Of a stretch of DNA of 17,683 bases, positions 8,527 to 17,088 are shown in pieces (positions within the stretch are counted from its first letter, which is position 1; every line of letters begins with the position of its first letter). The stretch spans positions 1-17,683 of the forward strand of contig JADQBV010000061.1 in assembly GCA_016278415.1 (NCBI GenBank), in the 5' to 3' direction. The stretch is from Halanaerobiales bacterium. GTDB lineage: Bacteria; Bacillota_F; Halanaerobiia; Halanaerobiales; DTU029. The position numbers and the translations under genes are program-made. The notes under the pieces were generated by a model that worked only from the letters and a program-made list of their open reading frames with translations, was not told the DNA's origin and searched no databases.

Positions 8527-11500
8527 TTAATCATTATTAATTACCTCCAATTCTTCAGGTGATAATACAGTTAATTTACTGTCATAATAATCACCAGCTA
8601 TATTATTTGAAAATAAGTTTCCATTAAGTATTGGTTCACATTCGCCATCTTCCTTTATACCGAATATCTCATTATTAATAATTTGACAATTTTCAATCAG
8701 TGGAGATGAGTCATAAAGGTGTATCCCTGCCTGATTGTTTCTAAAGATACTATTTCTTATATCTGCATATCTATTATTAAGAGTTATCCCACGAACAGCA
8801 TTCTCTATTATTGCATATTCTAATGTGATCTCTCCTGTTCCTGGTGAAACTATTATACCTTGCCAGGTTTGCTGCTCATTAATAGAGCTTAATGTTACTT
8901 GATTACCCTGAGTACCATTTACTAATAAGCTGCCATTTATTTTAAATGCTTTTCCAGCTGGAAGCTTAATATTAGTACCTGCTTCTATCGTCAGACTTAC
9001 TCCTTCCGGTACAATTACTGTATCCTTTAAGACCATCTCATCAGACCATTTCTCGTCACTTGCAAGTTCGCCTGATAATGTATTTGAAACACTAATCTGG
9101 ACGGTATCTGTACCAACACCAGTATCAGAATCTGTACAAGTCAAGCTTACTGTATAATCACCTGTATTCGCAAAACTATGTACAGGGGCTTTCTCTGTAG
9201 ATATAGATCCATCACCAAAATCCCATAGGTACTGAATATCCTCATTGGCTCCATCCGGATCATTTACAACTGCAGATAGTACCAACTCTCTTGCCTTATA
9301 AACAGTAATTGAATTATTAACTTTACCTTCTATAGTTACAGTTGGGGCTGCATTTACTCTGATTTCTATACTCTTTATTGTTTCATTTCCTGCCAGATCT
9401 TTAGCAGTTAATTCTAGTCTATACATACCCGCAGTAGTTTCAGCAAAACTGTAGTTGTTTTCTTTAGTAAAATCACTTACTTCAATTGTTTCTTCAGCAA
9501 GCAATATATCTTCCTGGTTAAATAGCTTTAACTCAACTGTTCCTATTTCATTAATCTGCCATAATATTTGTTTTTCCTCACCATTTGTTACTATATTGTC
9601 TCCACTGTTTATGGTTGGTGATAGAGTATCTACTGTTAATACCTGACTAAATTCGATTTGTGACCAGACGCCAAGAGTATTCTTTACAGTAAAGGCTATC
9701 TTATATTCCTTACCTTCTTCCTCAATGTAACTGTCCTCTAACTCTTTAGTTATCTGACCGGATGTATTTTCTGTTATAATAGTAGAAACACTTGACCAAT
9801 TAACTTCCTCAACCATATTCTCAACTACTTTATATTTATATTCAGTAATACCTGTCTCATCATCAGCAGCAGCCCAATCAAAGACTATCTGTTTTGAAGC
9901 TGTAACATAGTCTTTTTTACTCTCAACCTTTGATACTTCTGGTGGTGTTATGTCTGCAACAATACCTTCATCAGTAAATACCTCAGACCAGAGATTCGTT
10001 CCATTTTTCACCCTGAATGATAGGTAATATCTCTCTTTATGTCCGAAAGAAAAGTTCTGCCATTCTTCAAATGAAACTGCATTACTTGTCCTGGTCTGCC
10101 ATCCATTGCTTATATCAGAAGCACCAGTAACTGTTCCCAATGCATATTGATAGGCGCTTATACCTGAATGTGGTTCTGCTTTTATGTCATTACTATCCTT
10201 TGCTAACAGGTGTATTTTATAATTTTCAGTAGTATATTGATGTGGATGAAGAATCTGTAATTTTTCCACATCTGGTGGTGAATTATCCACCTTAATTCCA
10301 TCTGTTATCTCTCTTTCAGATACTGGTGTAGATTTATTTGCATCATTAATACCAAGAATAGACATATAATATGTTTCTCCATCAACAAAGGCTTCAAGAC
10401 CCATATCTTGAGGGATTATTATGGTATGTCTTTCTTTCGTTGTTTTTACTGTTGTCCAACTGGTACCATCTGTACTTATATCTACCTGATAATATTTAAT
10501 AGGAGCATAACCAGTATTATCACACTGCCAGCTGACAGCTAATTGATCATTATATGGTGTAAAGTCACCGCTATCCTCCACTCCATATACTACTGGATAT
10601 CCCTCAACTACCATAAAACCATTACTGGTACCTTCATAATACACTATTACATCCTCAACCTGATTATGAGCTCTAACACTAATAAAGTAATTTTTACCAG
10701 GCTGATAGATACTATCAATATATAATTGAATAGCTCCATTCTGTAGCTCAATTGTTCTCCAAGGTATTACTGACTGAGGATTATCAAGAGTACCAACTGC
10801 ATATTCATAATAATCAATACCAGACTCTTGATCTCGAGCATAAACATTTATTGTTAGATTTTCTCCAATTTCAAGATAACTTTTATCTTCCTCTATATTC
10901 AAAAGATCTGGTGCTGTACTATCAATTAAAATACCATCACTATAGCCAATTGCACTTTCAAGCCCAGCCTTATTAATTGATCTAACAGCCAAATAATACC
11001 ATTGACCTTCCTCTAAGTCCTCTAAAAAGTCTCTTTCATCTTCTTTTCCTACATCTATCCATTCTGTGTCTCCTGCTGCTTCCCTATTTGTTAATAAAGC
11101 TATTTTGTAATTTTCCAAACCAGATTCTGGATCAATAGTTGACTGACTCCAGTTAAAGTTTAAAGGAGCCTGTTTAATATAGTCCAATCTATCATTAACC
11201 ACTGGTACAGGTGGAGGAGTATCATCGACCATAAAACCATCACTGCTTACTTCTATGGTTTTACCGGCTCCATTGCTTACACTTAATGTCACATAATATA
11301 CGACTTTTGGATCATCCGGTAATGATAAGTTAGTTAGGGTCTCACTACCGTTTCCTGTCAGACTAGTCCAGGCTAGAATATTATCACCTTTCATTTTACT
11401 ACCGATTTTAATCTTATATTCATCAATACCCGACTCTGGGTCCTCGGCATGCCACCTTAAATATAGCTTATCAGAAGTAGTATAAGACATATCATCAATA

Positions 11501-14500
11501 GTAACATTTATTGGATCTGTTGTGTCGATAGTTATACCATCTGAGACTCCTATTCCTGAATAACTCATATCCGCATATTGTGCTTTTAATTTTATATAAT
11601 AGGTTTCACCTGAAGTCAAATTGATATCACTAACTTCATATACCCTATCATTTCCAGTAGGTATATTGCTCCAATCAACCACGATTTCTTCTTGATTATT
11701 TTCTAGTTTTACAATCTTATATTCATATTGATTTATTTCCATTACTGGGTTATTAAATGACCAGCTAAATGCCAGACTATCATCTATGGTACTGTATATA
11801 CCACCATCATTGACAACTGGAGCTTCCTCTACTTGACTATCTATAGCAAGCTGGTTTGTACTTGCTATACTGGTTAGACCTGCAATATTTTCAACTTTTA
11901 GATTTATATAGTATGTCCCTTCAGAAATAATATCATTAATATTTAATTGTTGATATCTATCTAGACTATCTATTCTTACCCAGCCATTGCTATCAGGATA
12001 AAGTTCTTCTGTAATACTACTATCACCTGGTGTAATACCAATGGAATAACTAATATCAGTAATTGACACTTGATCATTAATATTAAATGTTAATGGTATT
12101 GCAGATCCTGGTCTTGTTCTGTATGTATTTCCATTACCATTTTCAAGTAAATTACCAACGATCAGTTTTTCTATGAGTGGTGGTGTTTGATCGATTATAA
12201 TTGGTTCTGAATAAGCTATACTTTCCTGTAATAATTTATCTTTTGCTTTAATTATTAGATAATATATATTGCCATCTTTCGGAGCAGCAGAGCTTTTTAG
12301 ACTTTCAATACTCGAATACCAAGTATGAGATGCTGTAGGTGATATATCCTCAGATAATGCATATTCAATAGAATCTATACCTATACCACTGCTATCGTCA
12401 ATATCAACAGATATCGATAAATTACCTAGATCTGTTAAATATTTTTTGCCATCTACTTCTAGAAGATTATTTAATGAAATATTTGCAATCACCGGAGAAC
12501 TTGAGTCCACAATTACAGCAGAGCTCAAAGTAAGTTTACTTTCTAGACCTACTGTATTGACTGCTTCAACTACATAATGATAAGTCTCGTTCTCTACTAA
12601 ACTCAATTGATTTACTATCTTTTTATACGATTCCGTTTCCCTCGCAAAAGGACCATCAACTCTTATAAACCTATCTTCTGTGAACCCTTGCAGATTATTT
12701 ATTTCATCATCTGTTATCACTGCAATTCGATAATATTCAATATCTGTATAGTCTTCAGTTATTTCCCATTCTGCTGTAATACTATTAGTATTAGTAGTAT
12801 ATAATACATTATCGACTGTCTGTCCAGATATTTCTATACTACTAATTTCTGGAGCAGTACTATCTACACTAGAACTTAGGCTATAATAATTAATATTTCC
12901 AGCAATATCTTCAATTTCAATATGAAGATTATTTGTTCCATCATCTATATTTGTTATAGTAAATTGATTATCAGTCAAAGAATTTACAGCTATTTCTACA
13001 ACATCTCTATCTTCTGGTAACACATCTTCTTGATTCCAGTAATAACTGATTGATTTTAAGCCGCTAATATCATCTTCAACTGTAAAGTTTAGCCCAAGTG
13101 AAGAGTGAAATTCTGATAAATTTAATCCTTCTGGTATTGTATTAATAGTAACCGTTGGTTCCTGTTTATCAAATGTAGTTATAACCTCTTCTGCGGCAAT
13201 ATATAACTCTTCTCCTTCATCATCTTTCATATATCCATCTGTGACAAAAACCTGCCACTTAACTATATCTCCACTTTCCAATTGATTTATAATATCATTT
13301 GTCACCTGATATGATAAGCCATCCGCACCTGTGGTAGGGGCTCTCTCAACTAAAATATTATTATTTTCATTTTTAATAGTAAAGTAATATGTTAAAGAAT
13401 CACCATCAATATCTGTAGAACCAATAGTACTTAACAAAAGATTATTTGAATATTGATAATTATCTGCTTCAATTACTGGTGGCGTAGGTTCTTGATTTGG
13501 TAATGATACTGTATAAGGTTCCAATGTATTATTTTCATCAATAACTAAATCTGTATTCCTTGTCTGAATATAATAATTATATTTACCATGTGCTTCTAAA
13601 CCAATATCATTATATTCTAGATTATCGACATTTAATAATTTCCAGTCACCATCTGGCAAACTTATTATATTACCATCCTGGTCAATCCTCTCACTCTTTA
13701 TTTTATATTGATGAGCATTCACATCTGAAATATTAAGTGTTACATTATGACCATCAAATGAATATCCTGTTATATTAGCGGTTTCTGCAAATGAATAACA
13801 GCTTGTACTAACTGCATCACTAATATTTCCAGCATTATCTACTGATTGTATATCAAACTTAATTAATTGATTATCACTTATACCATCTGCTGTATAGTTT
13901 GTACCACTAATATACTCAGACACTTCCTCTCCACTAAGATTATAGCGAACTAAATATTCTTTTATACCGCTAGGGGATTGACCTGGGTCTACTGGATTAT
14001 CCCATATTAATGTAATTTCTCCTCTATCTAAACCGGCCTCAGAGTTTACATTAATAGGTGTATCTGGGTTTGTTACATCATATATTATTGTTTTTTCTTT
14101 AGTAGCAGTATTACCTGCCTGGTCTGTTACCTCTACTTTAATTACTTTATCACCTTCAAGATCTGAAAGCCCCATTCGATGAGTAATATTTGGGCTTCCA
14201 TCATAATCAAAATTATCTTTCTCAATACCATTTTCAAATACCTTAATATTATTAATATCTGAATCTATATTGGAGATTTGTAAGTATATTACTCGGCCAC
14301 TAATATATTTAATGTCTTCTTCAGTGTCTACTGCCCCAGTTATTATGAAATCTGGTAAGTTAATACTTCTATCTAATGTAAAATAAAAATAGTTATCGTT
14401 GTTATCTGAAGTATCCAGGGAAGATCCAGAACCACCATATTCATCTGTGGCCTCAACAAACCATCTATATTGAGTTTCAGTATCCAAACCTGTATTGAAG

Positions 14501-16791
14501 TAAACATATCCATCAGGACTTATTAAACCCTCTAACTCATCTACTATATTTTGCCATATTTCTGTTTCATTATTATATCTTTCAACATATAAATTATATG
14601 TAAGTTCATCTTGATCTGGATCATTAAATTGACTTATCTGAAAAGTTATGTTTGCTGTATTTATAAGCTTATTATTACTTGGGAGGAGATTAGGATCATT
14701 GTTTGTATAGACATAAGCAGGTAATTGATTTTCTACTGTATATTCAACACTAGAACTTTTCGCAATAATATCACCAGTACTATTTTTAGTTTCCACATAA
14801 TATTTGTAATTATTATGTGGCCTAATTGGATTATCGCTATTACTATCTGTTATAGTAAAGACTTCACCTGAAGCTATATCAGTAGTATGCCAATCAGATT
14901 CAAAATCTACTTCCCAATTACCTTCCACTAACTTTTCCCTGATAAACCTATATCCAGTAGTACCACTACCCACAGATTGTACCCCAAGCTCAACAAAATA
15001 TGCATTATTTTGATCCCATCCAGAATCAAAGGTTTCAATAGAACTAGGAACAGGTGAAGTAACAATCACAATGTTACCTGAATCTGATTCATTACCGGCA
15101 ATATCTTTTGCTGATATTCTAATGTTATACTCTGAATTTGGAGTAATAATATTATTACCATTATTATCTATTATTATATCACTTAACAGATAGCTATAAT
15201 TACCGTTCTCATCAGCTGTTAAGCCTTCTACCTCAAACTCTGTTTCATATAAATTTTCCTCAGTTTCAGGATCATAAATCTCAATTATGTATGAACTAAT
15301 ACCATTTAAATCCTCCGAAGGTAACCATCTTAAAATTATTTCATTAGCCGTAACATCTCCACTCTGATGATCTAATATAGCAGGAGCACCAGGTGACATT
15401 GTATCTATAGTAAAATATAAGGGCCCTGTTGTCGGATATAAACCTGTCAGATTATAATTATTATCCCTGGCTTTTATTTGAACATGATATTCTCCGTCAT
15501 CAAGAGGTTCTGTTCTGTCATAAGTATACCATTCATAATAATCAGTCTTGAGTTCCACTTGATTATTTTCACTCTTATAATTAAAAGAAGTAATCACCCA
15601 ATTTTTAAACTCTTCTAAAGGAATCCTTTCACCACCTCTATATAAGTAAATCTCATAATTTTTTAATCCAGAAGAAGGTATCGGATTAGAATCGCTATCA
15701 CACGTACTATCATAATCTACAAATTCTTTCCATTTTAATAATGGTTGAGAGTTATTTATAATTAAGGTACCATCTCCTATTGACTCACCTTCAATACTCA
15801 TAGTAAAATTAGCACTAACAGGTTCCGGTGCTTGCTCATCGTCTATAGCAATATGCGGAGGATCAGGTTCATAAGTACCATTATTAGTACCATAGCCATA
15901 ATGTATTTTAGCATAATTAGAATTTCCATAATCTCCATACTTCCCATAACTTCCCGGACCTGTTCCAAGAGGAAATCCAGGTCCTTCCCCATATCTTCCT
16001 CTATTACCACGACTTCCTCTTATTGAGTGAATACTTCCTGATATATTTACATAATTGCCAAAAACACTTATTAAACCCGCATTTCCACCATTTCCACCAT
16101 CTCCTCCATCTCCACCTTCACCACCCCCACCAGCATGGGCACCATTTCCTCCATCTCCTCCCTTACCACCATTTGAGTTAATATTCCCAGTTAAATATAT
16201 TTTTTTCGCATCAAGAGTAATATATCCACCATTAGCAGCATTACTACCATGGCCACCCCTGCCTGCTTTCACAAAATCGCCGTAATCTCTTCCATTACCA
16301 CCATCACCGCCGTCGCCACCGCTAACATTTATAAGACCGGATATATTAAGGATATTATCCACATTAATTGCTATATTTTTTCCATCTAAACCTTCATCAC
16401 CATTTTCTCCATTCTTATAATTCGCATTGTTCCCATCACTCCCATCTTTACCAGAAAAATCAATTTGTCCATCTAATATAAAATCATTCTCAACATTAAT
16501 TGATAATGTCATAATAGTAGAATCAGCCATATTAGAATGATATGTAATTTTACCGTCTGATCCAATTTCCAAGTTGTTAATGTTAATATTTATGTTTTCT
16601 CCATTAATTATTAGGGTACCATTGATAAGCAGATTTTCATCTGAGTGATTATAATCATTTGAAATTACCAATGTTTCACTTGTTTCAATCTCAATTGTTT
16701 GAGCCTCTACATGTATGCTAAACAAACTACAAAAAGTTAAGATAATAAAAAGTACAAATTCAATTGATATATTTCTCTTTTCGCAAAACAT
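8527..16791 (-). CDS. Giant secreted Ig/FN3-repeat protein with Gly-rich beta-helix head, PKD domain and C-terminal beta-helix
   Basis: This is a complete 2754-residue protein. Residues 1-30 form a signal peptide (basic start, hydrophobic FVLFIILTFCSLFSI, cleavage after VEA); the F-C context is a poor lipobox, so signal peptidase I is more likely. Residues 31-310 are a beta-strand-rich head with Gly/Asn/Asp-rich turns. Residues about 328-2480 hold about 20 Ig/FN3-like modules marked by boundary motifs such as VDSTAPEIS, IDTTDPINV and VDDTPPPVP. About 2485-2565 is a PKD domain (YLWDFGDGS, then GDYTVSLTCTDSD). About 2570-2745 is a right-handed parallel beta-helix (NSIFRNNQAGIHLYDSSPLI, NCQIINNEIFGI). 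No LPxTG motif, membrane anchor or catalytic motif is visible, so anchoring is unknown. The start is supported by AAGGATGGTG upstream and by the signal peptide. It was probably made as the first gene of a two-gene operon with the RHS gene. A surface stalk or adhesin role is inferred. Confidence 0.95.
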   Translation of the reverse strand: MFCEKRNISIEFVLFIILTFCSLFSIHVEAQTIEIETSETLVISNDYNHSDENLLINGTLIINGENINININNLEIGSDGKITYHSNMADSTIMTLSINVENDFILDGQIDFSGKDGSDGNNANYKNGENGDEGLDGKNIAINVDNILNISGLINVSGGDGGDGGNGRDYGDFVKAGRGGHGSNAANGGYITLDAKKIYLTGNINSNGGKGGDGGNGAHAGGGGEGGDGGDGGNGGNAGLISVFGNYVNISGSIHSIRGSRGNRGRYGEGPGFPLGTGPGSYGKYGDYGNSNYAKIHYGYGTNNGTYEPDPPHIAIDDEQAPEPVSANFTMSIEGESIGDGTLIINNSQPLLKWKEFVDYDSTCDSDSNPIPSSGLKNYEIYLYRGGERIPLEEFKNWVITSFNYKSENNQVELKTDYYEWYTYDRTEPLDDGEYHVQIKARDNNYNLTGLYPTTGPLYFTIDTMSPGAPAILDHQSGDVTANEIILRWLPSEDLNGISSYIIEIYDPETEENLYETEFEVEGLTADENGNYSYLLSDIIIDNNGNNIITPNSEYNIRISAKDIAGNESDSGNIVIVTSPVPSSIETFDSGWDQNNAYFVELGVQSVGSGTTGYRFIREKLVEGNWEVDFESDWHTTDIASGEVFTITDSNSDNPIRPHNNYKYYVETKNSTGDIIAKSSSVEYTVENQLPAYVYTNNDPNLLPSNNKLINTANITFQISQFNDPDQDELTYNLYVERYNNETEIWQNIVDELEGLISPDGYVYFNTGLDTETQYRWFVEATDEYGGSGSSLDTSDNNDNYFYFTLDRSINLPDFIITGAVDTEEDIKYISGRVIYLQISNIDSDINNIKVFENGIEKDNFDYDGSPNITHRMGLSDLEGDKVIKVEVTDQAGNTATKEKTIIYDVTNPDTPINVNSEAGLDRGEITLIWDNPVDPGQSPSGIKEYLVRYNLSGEEVSEYISGTNYTADGISDNQLIKFDIQSVDNAGNISDAVSTSCYSFAETANITGYSFDGHNVTLNISDVNAHQYKIKSERIDQDGNIISLPDGDWKLLNVDNLEYNDIGLEAHGKYNYYIQTRNTDLVIDENNTLEPYTVSLPNQEPTPPVIEADNYQYSNNLLLSTIGSTDIDGDSLTYYFTIKNENNNILVERAPTTGADGLSYQVTNDIINQLESGDIVKWQVFVTDGYMKDDEGEELYIAAEEVITTFDKQEPTVTINTIPEGLNLSEFHSSLGLNFTVEDDISGLKSISYYWNQEDVLPEDRDVVEIAVNSLTDNQFTITNIDDGTNNLHIEIEDIAGNINYYSLSSSVDSTAPEISSIEISGQTVDNVLYTTNTNSITAEWEITEDYTDIEYYRIAVITDDEINNLQGFTEDRFIRVDGPFARETESYKKIVNQLSLVENETYHYVVEAVNTVGLESKLTLSSAVIVDSSSPVIANISLNNLLEVDGKKYLTDLGNLSISVDIDDSSGIGIDSIEYALSEDISPTASHTWYSSIESLKSSAAPKDGNIYYLIIKAKDKLLQESIAYSEPIIIDQTPPLIEKLIVGNLLENGNGNTYRTRPGSAIPLTFNINDQVSITDISYSIGITPGDSSITEELYPDSNGWVRIDSLDRYQQLNINDIISEGTYYINLKVENIAGLTSIASTNQLAIDSQVEEAPVVNDGGIYSTIDDSLAFSWSFNNPVMEINQYEYKIVKLENNQEEIVVDWSNIPTGNDRVYEVSDINLTSGETYYIKLKAQYADMSYSGIGVSDGITIDTTDPINVTIDDMSYTTSDKLYLRWHAEDPESGIDEYKIKIGSKMKGDNILAWTSLTGNGSETLTNLSLPDDPKVVYYVTLSVSNGAGKTIEVSSDGFMVDDTPPPVPVVNDRLDYIKQAPLNFNWSQSTIDPESGLENYKIALLTNREAAGDTEWIDVGKEDERDFLEDLEEGQWYYLAVRSINKAGLESAIGYSDGILIDSTAPDLLNIEEDKSYLEIGENLTINVYARDQESGIDYYEYAVGTLDNPQSVIPWRTIELQNGAIQLYIDSIYQPGKNYFISVRAHNQVEDVIVYYEGTSNGFMVVEGYPVVYGVEDSGDFTPYNDQLAVSWQCDNTGYAPIKYYQVDISTDGTSWTTVKTTKERHTIIIPQDMGLEAFVDGETYYMSILGINDANKSTPVSEREITDGIKVDNSPPDVEKLQILHPHQYTTENYKIHLLAKDSNDIKAEPHSGISAYQYALGTVTGASDISNGWQTRTSNAVSFEEWQNFSFGHKERYYLSFRVKNGTNLWSEVFTDEGIVADITPPEVSKVESKKDYVTASKQIVFDWAAADDETGITEYKYKVVENMVEEVNWSSVSTIITENTSGQITKELEDSYIEEEGKEYKIAFTVKNTLGVWSQIEFSQVLTVDTLSPTINSGDNIVTNGEEKQILWQINEIGTVELKLFNQEDILLAEETIEVSDFTKENNYSFAETTAGMYRLELTAKDLAGNETIKSIEIRVNAAPTVTIEGKVNNSITVYKARELVLSAVVNDPDGANEDIQYLWDFGDGSISTEKAPVHSFANTGDYTVSLTCTDSDTGVGTDTVQISVSNTLSGELASDEKWSDEMVLKDTVIVPEGVSLTIEAGTNIKLPAGKAFKINGSLLVNGTQGNQVTLSSINEQQTWQGIIVSPGTGEITLEYAIIENAVRGITLNNRYADIRNSIFRNNQAGIHLYDSSPLIENCQIINNEIFGIKEDGECEPILNGNLFSNNIAGDYYDSKLTVLSPEELEVINND
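9350..15810 (-). repeat. About 20 tandem Ig/FN3-like modules in the 2754-residue protein
   Basis: Boundary motifs of the form I/V-D-x-x-x-P recur at approximate residues 461, 578, 686, 806, 904, 1004, 1098, 1206, 1308, 1426, 1533, 1650, 1760, 1856, 1956, 2059, 2169, 2278 and 2386, a spacing of about 95-130 residues. Within modules a common core is seen: a Trp strand (LYLRWHAED, LNFNWSQST, IVFDWAAAD), then 'ESGI-x-x-Y-x-Y/I', then a 'Y-x-L/I-x-V-x-x-x-N' strand, then 'SDGI-x-ID'. The copies are diverged. The regular length suggests a long flexible rod. Confidence 0.8.
16015..16479 (-). repeat. Four glycine-rich beta-helix-like coils
   Basis: Four related units occur at residues 105-114 (ILDGQIDFSG), 148-159 (LNISGLINVSGG), 198-209 (IYLTGNINSNGG) and 248-259 (VNISGSIHSIRG), spaced 43, 50 and 50 residues. 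Each hydrophobic pair of strands is followed by a Gly-Gly-Asp or Gly-Asn loop of 10-35 residues (for example GGDGGDGGNG). The pattern fits a stacked beta-solenoid with long glycine loops on one face. The DNA is locally GC-richer because of GGN codons. Confidence 0.7.
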
Positions 16792-16796
16792 ATTTA

Positions 16797-16806
16797 CACC
16801 ATCCTT
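16797..16806 (-). promoter_or_regulatory. Ribosome binding site of the 2754-residue gene
   Basis: The minus strand reads AAGGATGGTG, one mismatch-type deviation from AAGGAGGTG, ending 5 bases before the ATG at 16791 (10 bases from the AAGGA core). It supports this start. Confidence 0.75.
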
Positions 16807-16862
16807 AAAGTTATTGTCAAATCTATCAGTTCTATTCCATGAATTACTGGGACCTGTCTATT

Positions 16863-16880
16863 TTACTATTATTACTATTA
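16863..16880. repeat. Tandem duplicated 9-mer TTACTATTA
   Basis: TTACTATTA occurs twice in direct succession. It lies just after, and overlaps the stop codon of, the mini-ORF on the minus strand, and is rich in TAA/TAG stops there. Confidence 0.6.
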
Positions 16881-16913
16881 AAGTAATAAACAGAAGCAAA
16901 CTTTTACTTTCAT
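16878..16913 (-). CDS. Possible 11-residue leader ORF upstream of the giant-protein genes
   Basis: The minus strand has AGGGGGA, five bases, then ATG and a frame MKVKVCFCLLL ending in TAA. The ribosome site is as strong as that of the RHS gene (AGGGGGAG). The peptide resembles the very beginning of a signal peptide, so it may be a remnant of an eroded secreted gene, a short leader peptide, or chance. It lies 86 bases upstream of the 2754-residue gene. No function can be assigned. Confidence 0.3.
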   Translation of the reverse strand: MKVKVCFCLLL

Positions 16914-16968
16914 AAAGATCCCCCTAAATATTTTCCCGTAATGTCAAAAAATCTTTTAATATATACTG

Positions 16969-16996
16969 TCAAAACCCTGTTATAGTAGGGATTTGA
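16969..16996. repeat. Near-perfect palindrome (10-base arms, 8-base centre)
   Basis: Arms TCAAAACCCT and AGGGATTTGA are reverse complements at 9 of 10 positions, with GTTATAGT between them. It sits between the transposase promoter and the giant-protein operon. It could be a dimeric regulator's operator or a transposase-binding site near the left end of the insertion sequence. The sequence does not decide between these. Confidence 0.6.
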
Positions 16997-17006
16997 CCTT
17001 AAAAAC

Positions 17007-17035
17007 TTGTCACCCCCCTCTTTTTGAGGTATATT
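17007..17035 (+). promoter_or_regulatory. Rightward promoter of the transposase gene
   Basis: TTGTCA (17007-17012, one mismatch to TTGACA), a spacer of exactly 17 bases, then TATATT (17030-17035, one mismatch to TATAAT). Transcription would begin near 17042-17044, about 45 bases before the TTG start. The spacer carries a small CCTC-TTTTT-GAGG hairpin. Confidence 0.65.
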
Positions 17036-17085
17036 TAGGTTGCAAAGTGCCTTAATTATCCAAAAAAAGAAAGGTTGGGTGACAA
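17007..17085. repeat. Inverted repeat spanning -35 region and transposase start
   Basis: TTGTCACCC (17007-17015) is perfectly complementary to GGGTGACAA (17077-17085), 61 bases apart. The left arm overlaps the -35 box. The right arm lies between the ribosome site AGAAAGG (17068-17074) and the TTG start at 17089. A transcript from the local promoter would lack the left arm, while one reading in from outside would contain both. Confidence 0.6.
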
Positions 17086-17088
17086 ACT

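Larger units (their letters stand above)
16792..17088. other. Intergenic region between divergent genes
   Basis: This 297-base stretch has no sizeable gene. It holds an 11-codon mini-ORF, a duplicated 9-mer, a near-perfect palindrome and a rightward promoter, each listed separately. Near the minus-strand start there are three TTTGACA-like blocks (minus strand), but none has a -10 box at proper spacing. I could not place the promoter of the giant-protein operon with confidence. No riboswitch or convincing intrinsic terminator is visible. Confidence 0.8.

Noticed and set aside
16055..16285. Plus-strand proline-rich frame (PPFPPSPPSPP type)
   Set aside because: It is simply the complement of the glycine-rich loops (GGN codons read as NCC) of the minus-strand gene.
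16940..16975. Two TTTTGACA blocks on the minus strand as promoter -35 boxes
   Set aside because: Neither has a -10-like hexamer 16-18 bases downstream. They remain a 25-base-spaced direct repeat without clear meaning.
17017..17029. CCTC-TTTTT-GAGG hairpin as an intrinsic terminator
   Set aside because: The stem is only 4 base pairs with no following T-run, and it sits in the spacer of a good promoter.
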